Source: Bacteroidales bacterium (GTDB lineage: Bacteria > Bacteroidota > Bacteroidia > Bacteroidales > UBA932). Taken from it: 19,904 bases of DNA. The stretch lies in NCBI GenBank assembly GCA_017551405.1, contig JAFZLP010000149.1, positions 1-19,904 on the forward strand. The letters are read 5' to 3'. The position numbers and the translations under genes were made by a program. Positions 1 to 7,972 of this stretch are shown here, in pieces; position 1 is the stretch's first letter; every line of letters begins with the position of its first letter. A model generated the notes under the pieces. It was not told where the DNA came from. It made no database searches and was given only the letters and a program-made list of their open reading frames with translations.

Positions 1-2784
1 CATTTCCTGGACGAGGTTGTCGTCATGGGTTACACCTCCCAGAAAAAGAACGAGCTCTCCAGCTCCGTCGTGTCGCTCAGCAGCGAGGAACTCCTGGACA
101 ACTCCACCCCCGACCTGGGCAATATGCTCCAGGGCAAGGCGGCCGGCGTGGTTGTAATGAACGCCAGCGGCCAGCCCGGTGAGGGCGCCCAGATCCGCAT
201 CCGCGGTACAGGTTCCATCGCGGCAAGCGCCGATCCTCTCTATGTGGTGGACGGTATCGCCGGCGGCACCTTCAACCCCAACGACGTTGAGAGCGTCACC
301 ATCCTGAAAGACGCCTCCGCCACCGCCCTGTACGGCGCTTCCGCCGCGGGCGGCGTCATCGTGGTAACCACAAAGAGCGCCAAGGACCGCAGCCGCACCG
401 ACGTCAACTTCAAGGCCAGCGCCGGTGTCAAGCAGGCCCTTTCCGGGCGTTTCCACCCGATGAACAGCGAAGAGCTCTACAACACCCAGAAAATGATGAT
501 GAGCGCGAAGCAGTTTGCCAACCTTCGCCCCGAAACCCTTCTGGAACGCGACTACGACTGGTACAACAACATCTTCAAGAAAGGCATTGTCCAGGACTAC
601 TACGTTTCAGTAGCCGGCATCTCGGGCCGCATGAACTATTTCGCCAGCATCGACCATTACGACGAACAGGGTTCCCTGATCTTCACCGGCTTCAAGCGCA
701 ATTCCGCCCGCCTGAACCTCTCGGCCCCCATCGGCGAAAAGATAATGTTCAACGTCCGCCTGGCCTATAACCGCGCCCAGAGCGACTACACCTCCGACTG
801 GAAGGACCTCTCCATGGCGTATCAGGGCATGCCCTGGGATATCCCGTTCGACGAAAACGGCAATCCTTACGCCATAGGCACTCCCGAAGGCGAAGGCGTA
901 TCGTGGTACGGAAAGGAGCAGTACAATCCCTTCCACACGCTCCTCTACAACACTTCCCAGAGCTGGAGCGAAGAGTCCGTTGCCGACCTTCAGCTGGTAT
1001 GGAACATTACCGACTGGCTCAGTTTCACCAGCACGGGCCGTCTGGCTTCATCCAACTGGAACAGCAAGACCTACAACGACAGCCGCACCAACGCCGGTTC
1101 CCTCGGGCAGGGATATCTCTCCCAGAGCGACGGCCGTGGCTGGGGCGTAGGCCTCACCGAACTCCTCAAAGCCCATAAGAACTTCGGCCCCCATGCCCTC
1201 AACGGCATAGTAGGCTACGAGGTCGGCTGGGGATACGACGAGAACATGGGCGCAACCGGCGGCTTCATGCCCACCGGTATGAAGGCCCTCAGCAGTACCG
1301 CCTCCGGTTTCGGCGTATGGGGCAGCGACTCCCGCTCCGCTTCATGGGCCGTGCTCGGGCAGGCGCAGTACTCCTATAACGAGAAGTACGTAGCCACCGC
1401 TTCCATCCGCTACGACAAAACCTATAAATTCGCGCCCAAGACGCGCGGCGGTTTCTTCCCCGGCGCCTCGGCCGCATGGATCATCAGCAAGGAAGACTTC
1501 ATGAAGGACGCCAAGATGTTCGACCTCCTGAAGCTTCGCGTAGGTTACGGTAAGACCGGTAACTCCGACATCTCCCCGTTCCTTTACATGGATTCGTTCT
1601 CCACCAGCTACACCTACAACGACAAGGTCGTGGCCGTCGCCGAGAGAATGGCCAATCCGGAACTCGGATGGGAGGTCGCCTACATGGCCAGCGTCGGTCT
1701 CGAAGCCCGCATGTTCGACCGTGTGAACTTCTCGCTTGACCTTTACAACACCGACAACAAGGACCTTCTCCTCGACGTGCCCCAGGCTGCATCCAGCGGC
1801 TTCACCTACTTCACCGCCAACGTCGGCACCATCAACAACAAGGGTATCGAACTGGCGGTAGACGCGGACATCGTCAAGAACAAGAACTTCAACTGGAACC
1901 TGGGCTTCAACTTCGGCCTCAACCGCAACACCGTGAAGTATCTCCCCAACGGAGCCTTCCGCCGCGGCTACGGCACCCCGAAGGTTGAGCAGATAGTTGC
2001 GGAAGGTTACGATATCTACACCTGGTACATGCCCGAGTGGGCAGGCGTGGATCCCGAGAACGGAGATCCGCTCTGGTGGAAGTACGAGAAGGAAACCGAC
2101 GCCAACGGCGCCACTCTCTACTACGTCCTGGACGAGCGCGGAAACCCCACTTCCGAGAAATCCACTGAAGAGACCCCCTGGCCCGTGTTTACCGGAAACA
2201 GGGAGACCACCAACCTGTACGACCAGGCCGATTACCGCATGGTCGGATCCGCCACTCCCAAGTTCACCGGCGGTGCCACTTCTAACATCACTTGGAAGAA
2301 CTGGAGCCTCGGCGCCAACCTCCACTTCGTGTACGGCAACCTGGTATTCAACCGTTCCCGTATCACCAACGACTGTGACGGTTCGTACATCGACTACAAT
2401 ATGATGAGCATCGACAACGGGCTCGGCTGGGTCCGCTGGGATCCCGAAGATGAGAGCACCCACGCGATCGCCACTCATCCCCGTCCCATGCAGAACGGCA
2501 ACAAGAAGAGCAACAGCTACTCCACCCGTTACCTCGAGGACGGCAGCTTCCTCCGCGTGAAGAACATCACCCTGGCCTACAACATCGGCAAGCCCCTCTT
2601 CAAGGGCTTCGTGCAGGGCGGCCGCATCTACTTCACGGCCGACAACGTGTTCACCTTCACCAAGTTCTCCGGCGCAGACCCGGAAGTCCGTCTGGAAGGC
2701 AGCGGCTCTTCGCTTGCCGGCACATTCAGCGACAACTATCCCGTCCCGAGATCTTTCGTCTTCGGTATTGACCTCAAATTCTAA
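1..2784 (+). CDS. SusC-like TonB-dependent outer-membrane transporter (5' end outside window)
   Basis: This is the beta-barrel importer of a SusCD pair, which takes large ligands across the outer membrane using TonB energy. The frame is open from base 1, and the first codons read HFLDEVVVMGYTSQKK, the usual junction of the N-terminal carboxypeptidase-like domain with the plug. About 105 N-terminal residues (signal peptide and that domain) are therefore probably missing, judged against the complete SusC at 16142. The plug motif LYVVDG lies at bases 238-255, followed by NPNDVESVTILKDASATALYGASAAGG, split here as NPNDVESVTILKD then ASATALYGASAAGG. The chain ends in FGIDLKF, with the terminal Phe typical of outer-membrane barrels. 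The SusD-like gene follows after 14 bp. Codon choice is strongly C-ending, as in highly expressed genes. The family is certain. The ligand is unknown, and the downstream oxidoreductase hints at something nitrogen-containing. Confidence 0.96.
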   Translation, partial: HFLDEVVVMGYTSQKKNELSSSVVSLSSEELLDNSTPDLGNMLQGKAAGVVVMNASGQPGEGAQIRIRGTGSIAASADPLYVVDGIAGGTFNPNDVESVTILKDASATALYGASAAGGVIVVTTKSAKDRSRTDVNFKASAGVKQALSGRFHPMNSEELYNTQKMMMSAKQFANLRPETLLERDYDWYNNIFKKGIVQDYYVSVAGISGRMNYFASIDHYDEQGSLIFTGFKRNSARLNLSAPIGEKIMFNVRLAYNRAQSDYTSDWKDLSMAYQGMPWDIPFDENGNPYAIGTPEGEGVSWYGKEQYNPFHTLLYNTSQSWSEESVADLQLVWNITDWLSFTSTGRLASSNWNSKTYNDSRTNAGSLGQGYLSQSDGRGWGVGLTELLKAHKNFGPHALNGIVGYEVGWGYDENMGATGGFMPTGMKALSSTASGFGVWGSDSRSASWAVLGQAQYSYNEKYVATASIRYDKTYKFAPKTRGGFFPGASAAWIISKEDFMKDAKMFDLLKLRVGYGKTGNSDISPFLYMDSFSTSYTYNDKVVAVAERMANPELGWEVAYMASVGLEARMFDRVNFSLDLYNTDNKDLLLDVPQAASSGFTYFTANVGTINNKGIELAVDADIVKNKNFNWNLGFNFGLNRNTVKYLPNGAFRRGYGTPKVEQIVAEGYDIYTWYMPEWAGVDPENGDPLWWKYEKETDANGATLYYVLDERGNPTSEKSTEETPWPVFTGNRETTNLYDQADYRMVGSATPKFTGGATSNITWKNWSLGANLHFVYGNLVFNRSRITNDCDGSYIDYNMMSIDNGLGWVRWDPEDESTHAIATHPRPMQNGNKKSNSYSTRYLEDGSFLRVKNITLAYNIGKPLFKGFVQGGRIYFTADNVFTFTKFSGADPEVRLEGSGSSLAGTFSDNYPVPRSFVFGIDLKF

Positions 2785-2798
2785 AAACAGGACGCGTT

Positions 2799-4631
2799 AT
2801 GAAAAAGATATTCTCATTCATATTACTTCCCCTGCTTGCCGCAGGATGTATCAATCTCGACTTCATTCCGTCGGATACCCTGAACAGCGAGGCCCTTGCC
2901 CAGAATTCGGCAGCCGCGGTATACACTACCGACGGCATCTACTCCATGATGAAGGATATGCAGGAGTTCCGCGGCGGCATCAGCCTCAACAACACCTTCG
3001 CCCGCCAGTACTACCTCCTCAACGAGGTGAGGGCGGACAATATCTGCTTCTCGTGGACCAGTACCGACCCGTTCTGGACCTCCGCCCAGTACATGGACGA
3101 CGCCAACTCCGCCGACGCGAGCTATTTCTGGATGGCCTGCTACAAGATGATCTACGCGGCCAATTCCAACATCGCCGCCCTCCAGGAGACCGACACCCCG
3201 AGCGAGAACAACCAGCTGAAGGGTGAGAACTATTTCCTCCGTGCATTCTTCCACCTCGTGCTTTGCAACCTGTATGCTAAGCCTTACAGCTTCGGCAGGG
3301 AGAATCCGGGCGTCGTGCTCCGTGTAGGCACCGATTATTCCACCACCGAACGCGCTACCGTGGGCGACTGCTACGACGCCATCGAGGGCGACCTCGTCGA
3401 GGCCATACGCCTGATGGATCCTTCCACCAAGAGGGGAGACAACGGTTATGCTTCCAAGGAGGCCGCACAGACCCTGCTCTCCAGGGTGTATCTGTATGAA
3501 GGCGAATGGCAGAAGTGCATCGACGTGGCCAGCGAGGTGCTCGGATCCGATCCCGCTTCACACCTCGAGGCCGAGGTTACCGACCTGTACTCGAAGGCCA
3601 GCAACAACAAGGAGGTACAGTGGTGCATAGACGTCACCGATGCTGATGTCGTGAACTGGAGCGTCAAGGGTTTGATCGCCAGCATGTACGATTCTCCCAA
3701 CGGCACCCAGGGCATAGGCTGGGGCGAGCTTTACGTGGCCGATCCTCTGCTTGACCTCATGGAACGTTTCCCGAACGACAAGCGTTATACCGACCTGGTA
3801 CGTCTCCACCTCGGCGTGGACGGCCTCTTCATCACATGGGGCGAGACCGACGAGGTGAACGGCTGTCTCACGAACGTGAACGTCTATCCCGAGGTTGTCC
3901 TGTCCGGCAGCGGCACCAAGACCGATCCCTGCGAGCTCAAGGAACTTGTTTCCAGCATCAAGGACAACGGCGACGGCACCTACTCCTTCACCAAGGACGG
4001 CAAGTCGTACAAGGCCATACCCGACAACACCTCCACCAAGGTCTGCAACGACTTCCCGGGGTACATCCTGAACGACAACGCCCACACCAGGTGCTATGTC
4101 CGCCACAAGATGCCGACTCCGCAGGTGCTTAAGAACGGTACCACCATATTCGAACAGAATATGTACAGCGTACGTCCGGGCGGCTATCCCACCTGGTTCT
4201 GCAACAAGTTCAGCATCCGTGAGGGCTCCGCATACGACCTGAATGCATCTTACATCATGGTGCGCTACTCCGAGGCAATCCTGAACAGGGCCGAGGCATA
4301 TGCACACCTCGGAAAGACTGCTGAGGCCATTGCCGACGTGAACATCATCCGTACCCGCGCCGGCCTCTCCGGAAACGCACTGATGTCTGCAGCCAACATG
4401 GCCGGCCGCGGTTATGCCGATCCGGTTGACATGGTTCTCGACGAGCGCCGTCTCGAGTTCTTCTACGAAGGCTTCCGTACCATGGACCTCATCCGTAACA
4501 AGAAGGACATCGACCGCCGCTTCCCGAGCCGCACCAAGACCGAGGTCATCCCTTACAACAGCCCCAAGATCCAGTATCAGATTCCTCTGGACGAGACTTC
4601 CGTAAGCGGCATCCCGACCAACGACAGGTAG
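2799..4631 (+). CDS. SusD/RagB-like surface lipoprotein, partner of the upstream SusC
   Basis: This 610-residue protein would bind the ligand at the cell surface and act as a lid on the SusC barrel. The N-terminus MKKIFSFILLPLLAAGC has a lipobox (LAAG before Cys17), so it is a lipoprotein. A SusD-type helical body is visible: the YFLRAFFHLVLCNLYAKPY segment is the usual TPR-like region near residue 150. Near the C-terminus, YIMVRYSEAILNRAEAYAHL and VLDERRLEFFYEGFRTMDLIR are characteristic RagB/SusD motifs. It ends in YQIPLDETSVSGIPTNDR, the normal family ending, so it is not truncated. The length is ordinary for SusD. The ATG at 2799 is chosen because it gives a full lipoprotein signal 14 bp after the SusC stop. 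Ligand specificity cannot be read from the sequence. Confidence 0.95.
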   Translation: MKKIFSFILLPLLAAGCINLDFIPSDTLNSEALAQNSAAAVYTTDGIYSMMKDMQEFRGGISLNNTFARQYYLLNEVRADNICFSWTSTDPFWTSAQYMDDANSADASYFWMACYKMIYAANSNIAALQETDTPSENNQLKGENYFLRAFFHLVLCNLYAKPYSFGRENPGVVLRVGTDYSTTERATVGDCYDAIEGDLVEAIRLMDPSTKRGDNGYASKEAAQTLLSRVYLYEGEWQKCIDVASEVLGSDPASHLEAEVTDLYSKASNNKEVQWCIDVTDADVVNWSVKGLIASMYDSPNGTQGIGWGELYVADPLLDLMERFPNDKRYTDLVRLHLGVDGLFITWGETDEVNGCLTNVNVYPEVVLSGSGTKTDPCELKELVSSIKDNGDGTYSFTKDGKSYKAIPDNTSTKVCNDFPGYILNDNAHTRCYVRHKMPTPQVLKNGTTIFEQNMYSVRPGGYPTWFCNKFSIREGSAYDLNASYIMVRYSEAILNRAEAYAHLGKTAEAIADVNIIRTRAGLSGNALMSAANMAGRGYADPVDMVLDERRLEFFYEGFRTMDLIRNKKDIDRRFPSRTKTEVIPYNSPKIQYQIPLDETSVSGIPTNDR

Positions 4632-4664
4632 CACAAAGTAATAGCCAATGTATCAAACCACATA

Positions 4665-7600
4665 ATGTACAAGATTGCAACTCATCCGATCCTCGCTGTC
4701 CCCAGCGAGGATCTTCATACCTTTCTATTTGAAGGACAGCCCGTCAAGGGTCAGAAAGGGCAGACCATCGCTGCTGCGCTGCACCAGGCGGGCTTTCCGG
4801 TGCATCATCAAAGCCTGAAAGGCCGCGGGCGCACCATGGAGTGCGGCATCGGCAAGTGCGGTGCCTGCGAGATGCTGGTGGACGGGCACATCCGCCGCAT
4901 CTGCATCACGCCGGTGGACGGTGTCAAGGAGGTGAAACGCACCGGAATCGAAGCGTTCTCCGAGGTTGAGACGCCCGCGGAAGAGTCGGCACCGAAGAAG
5001 GTGTACAAGACGACGGTGGCCATCATCGGCGCCGGGCCTGCCGGCCTGGCGGTCCGGGAAGAGCTGAACAAGGCGGGGGTGGACAATCTGGTTATTGACA
5101 ACAACAGCGCCGTGGGCGGTCAGTTCCGGATGCAGACGCACCAGTTCTTCTTCTTCGAGAAGGAAAAGAAGCTGGGCGGCATGCGCGGGTTCGACATCGC
5201 CAAAAACCTGGCGGGAGATTCCACGGAGGGAATAATCCTGGACAGCGTAGTCTGGGATATTCTGGAAGGGAAGTGCCTGGCAGTGAAGAATGTCGCCACG
5301 CAGGAAATCTTTTACGTTAAGGCAGATGCGCTTGTGGTGGCTGCGGGAGCCCTTCCCTTCATGCCGGCCTTCAAGAACGACGACCTGCCGGGCGTCTACA
5401 CCGCAGCGGTGGTCCAGCGGATGATGAACACGGAGTTCACCCTGCTGGGAAAGAACATCCTCACGGTAGGTGCCGGCAACATCGGCTACCTGACCTCGTA
5501 CCAGGCCATGCAGGCCGGGGCGAAGGTGAAGGCCATAATCGAGGCTATGCCCAGTGAGGGCGGATTCCCGGTCCAGGCCAACAGGGTTCGTCGCCTGGGC
5601 ATACCCATCCTCACGTCTTACACGCTGGTTGAGGCTATTCCGAATGCCGACCGGAGCGGAATTACCGGTGCAGTCATAGCCCGCTGCGAGAACTTCCGTC
5701 CCATTCCGGGGACTGAGGTCCGCATCGACGGGATTGACTGTATCAATATCTGTACGGGCCTTCTGCCTGACAATCAGCTGCTTAAGAAAGGCGCTGAGGT
5801 CTTTGGCCGGGCGTGCCACGGAGTGGGCGACGCCGTTCGTATCGGAGAAGGTACGTCGGCAGTCCTCCGGGGGCGCCAGTGCGCTTTTGAGGTTATGCAG
5901 GATCTCGGCATGAGGATTGACTATCCCGCCTATCTGGCCGTTTCCAAGGAGTACATCGATTCGCAGCAGAAGCCCGTGCGTATCCTGCAGGAGCCCCTCG
6001 TGCCTTCTCCCGAAAGGATGGCGCAGAAGGGTTTCGTCGTGGCGGACTGCCTCTACGGCTTCGCCTGCAATCCCTGCTCTTTCTCCTGTAAGCAGGGGGC
6101 AATCACCAAGAGCTCCACGTCGGTGACGCCGGTGATCGACTACGACAAGTGCATAGGCTGCATGGAATGTGTGGCACAGTGCCCCGGACTGGCTATTTTC
6201 GGCTACCGGACCGACAAGGACCTCCTTTATTTCCCGCTTGAATTCACCATTCCGGAGGGTTCCAGGGAAGTTTTCCTTGTGGACGACAACGGACAGAAGG
6301 TGGGCGAAGGCGTCATCGAAAGGGTGATGCCGAAGCCCGGGAAGACAAATATCGCTGTGGTAAAGGCCACCCGTCTGGACGGGAAGCTGCTGGAAGCCAG
6401 GGGCTTTATCCTGAAAGAGAATTATCCGGAGCCGCTCTCGCTTACGCCGTGCACCCCGGAGGAGGCCAATACCTATGTCTGCCATTGCGAAGACGTGACC
6501 CTGGAAGAACTGTTGAAGACTCTCAAGGGGCGCACGCGGATTACCGCCCAGGAGCTCAAGCATATCACCCGTCTCGGAATGGGGCCCTGTCGCGGCAGCC
6601 GCTGCCTTCCCCGCGCGAAGCAGGTGCTGCGCGCCCACGGAATCGAGGTTACGGGCGAATTCACTCCCCGCGGCCCAATGGCTAACCTGGTGGAAATCGG
6701 CAATGTGCGCAATACCGCCGGTCTGTCTCTGGTGACTTCGCCGAAGTTCTCAGAAGAAGGGGCCGTGGAGGTGGGCGCCCTTGTGGCGGGCGGCGGCATG
6801 GCCGGAACAGCGCTCTTCCGTTACCTGTCGGAGGCAGGCTTCAAGCCGGTCCTCGTAAACAAAGAGCACGGCAGTTCCTGGCGCTGTATCGGCGGAGGCC
6901 GTCCGGCGTTCTCGCTGCCTGCCCTTGCGGAAATCGCCGTCGGCAACCTCGCCATTTTCCGGGAACTGAATGCCAGGGCCGACATTGACTTCAAGATGAC
7001 GCGCTACGTGAATTTCGTGCATGACGAAGCCACGTACCGCAGCCTGGACGCTTCCCGTGCGTGGTCCGATGCCTACATGGTGGAAAGGAAGGACTTCCAG
7101 AAGGAGGTTTCACCCTGGTTCAACCCGTCCCTGGACATTTACTCCCACGCCCTCATTTCCAACGACTGCTGGCAGGCGAGTCCGGGCAGAACCATCGACC
7201 TTGTACGTCAGATTGGTATAGAGCATGGCGGAACCCTCCTGGAAGATACGGCGCTGGTGCGGGTGTCCAGAAAGGATGCCGACTATCTGGTGACCGTGCA
7301 GCTTCCGGACGGCCGTTACCGCACCTACAGGACGCCCGTCTTCGTGAACGCCATGGGCGCCGGCGCGGAAGAATTCGCCCGGCAGCTGGGAATTGACACC
7401 GGCCTCTATGCAGTCCGCCATCAGGCGTTTATCACAAAGCGGCTGCCGTTGCTGGGCAAGGACGGCGATTCGCTGGACATGCTCATCGACCGCCGCCATT
7501 ACAAGGGCTTCTCGGCCGTATATGGCCAGCAGTTTGCCTCCACAGGGCAGATTATCGGCTGCGCCTCGCCGGCTCAGGATGCTTCCGAGGCCTGGAAAAA

Positions 7601-7895
7601 CCTGAAGGTGAATACGCAGGAATTCCTGGAGATTGTCACGGAGGTGTTCACGGAATGGATCCCGCAGCTTCGCGGAATGAGCCTCCAGGCCACCTGGTGC
7701 GGCTATTATACCGAGCCCCGCTACATCATCGACCCTGCTCTCGGCCTCTTTACGGGCATGCGGGGGCACGGATTCATGCTGTCGCAGTATATCGCCAAGC
7801 TTTATGTGGATTCGCTGCTGGGCCGTCCGGTTCCGGAGTTCTTCCACGCCATGGCACTTTCCGGTCCCGGTCTCAGCGAGGTGGCGTTCAAATAG
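4665..7895 (+). CDS. fused HcnABC-like iron-sulfur/FAD amine (amino acid or opine) dehydrogenase
   Basis: This is a single 1076-residue cytoplasmic chain with no signal peptide. The modules in order are as follows. Residues 20-90 form an HcnA/SoxA-type [2Fe-2S] domain (Cys60, 65, 68, 80). Residues 115-430 form an FAD/NAD(P) disulfide-reductase-like domain, with GAGPAG at 122-127 and a second dinucleotide motif GAGNIG at 269-274. Residues 455-510 form a ferredoxin module, with Cys462/468/471/475 and the classic C496xxCxxCxxxCP. Residues 512-590 are beta-rich and unassigned. Residues 604-660 form a BFD-like [2Fe-2S] domain (C606xC608, C642xxxxC647). Residues 703-1070 form a DAO-type flavin domain with GGGMAG at 709-714 and the C-terminal GMRGHGFMLS motif. 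Related heteromeric enzymes oxidise sarcosine, opines, glycine or D-hydroxyproline to an imine. Here the parts normally encoded as separate subunits are fused and a ferredoxin is added. The substrate is unknown. The start lies 33 bp after the susD stop, suggesting one operon. The domain calls are firm and the substrate class is inferred. Confidence 0.88.
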   Translation: MYKIATHPILAVPSEDLHTFLFEGQPVKGQKGQTIAAALHQAGFPVHHQSLKGRGRTMECGIGKCGACEMLVDGHIRRICITPVDGVKEVKRTGIEAFSEVETPAEESAPKKVYKTTVAIIGAGPAGLAVREELNKAGVDNLVIDNNSAVGGQFRMQTHQFFFFEKEKKLGGMRGFDIAKNLAGDSTEGIILDSVVWDILEGKCLAVKNVATQEIFYVKADALVVAAGALPFMPAFKNDDLPGVYTAAVVQRMMNTEFTLLGKNILTVGAGNIGYLTSYQAMQAGAKVKAIIEAMPSEGGFPVQANRVRRLGIPILTSYTLVEAIPNADRSGITGAVIARCENFRPIPGTEVRIDGIDCINICTGLLPDNQLLKKGAEVFGRACHGVGDAVRIGEGTSAVLRGRQCAFEVMQDLGMRIDYPAYLAVSKEYIDSQQKPVRILQEPLVPSPERMAQKGFVVADCLYGFACNPCSFSCKQGAITKSSTSVTPVIDYDKCIGCMECVAQCPGLAIFGYRTDKDLLYFPLEFTIPEGSREVFLVDDNGQKVGEGVIERVMPKPGKTNIAVVKATRLDGKLLEARGFILKENYPEPLSLTPCTPEEANTYVCHCEDVTLEELLKTLKGRTRITAQELKHITRLGMGPCRGSRCLPRAKQVLRAHGIEVTGEFTPRGPMANLVEIGNVRNTAGLSLVTSPKFSEEGAVEVGALVAGGGMAGTALFRYLSEAGFKPVLVNKEHGSSWRCIGGGRPAFSLPALAEIAVGNLAIFRELNARADIDFKMTRYVNFVHDEATYRSLDASRAWSDAYMVERKDFQKEVSPWFNPSLDIYSHALISNDCWQASPGRTIDLVRQIGIEHGGTLLEDTALVRVSRKDADYLVTVQLPDGRYRTYRTPVFVNAMGAGAEEFARQLGIDTGLYAVRHQAFITKRLPLLGKDGDSLDMLIDRRHYKGFSAVYGQQFASTGQIIGCASPAQDASEAWKNLKVNTQEFLEIVTEVFTEWIPQLRGMSLQATWCGYYTEPRYIIDPALGLFTGMRGHGFMLSQYIAKLYVDSLLGRPVPEFFHAMALSGPGLSEVAFK

Positions 7896-7919
7896 TTTCT
7901 TCGCGAAACCAGTGCAACG

Positions 7920-7954
7920 AAAAGAGGCCCGGAATGCTCCGGACCTCTTTTTTT
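7920..7954. terminator. bidirectional intrinsic terminator between convergent genes
   Basis: A hairpin pairs 7920-7933 with 7938-7951 around the loop ATGC. It has one C/A mismatch (7928/7943) and is followed by a seven-T run (7948-7954). The left arm starts with AAAA, so the - strand transcript also ends in U residues. It sits between the + strand oxidoreductase stop (7895) and the - strand GH3 stop (7973), so it can end transcription from both sides. Confidence 0.85.
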
Positions 7955-7972
7955 AACCATTATTATTACCAG

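Noticed and set aside
4725..6638. A 637-codon open frame antisense to the fused oxidoreductase
   Set aside because: It is rich in His, Arg and Leu with no domain. The + strand frame carries all the cofactor motifs.
4665..7895. Annotating the fused enzyme as hydrogen cyanide synthase or sarcosine oxidase
   Set aside because: The HcnABC resemblance is shared by many amine dehydrogenases and does not imply cyanide production. The aminomethyltransferase domain that defines the sarcosine oxidase alpha subunit is absent, and a DAO module is present instead.
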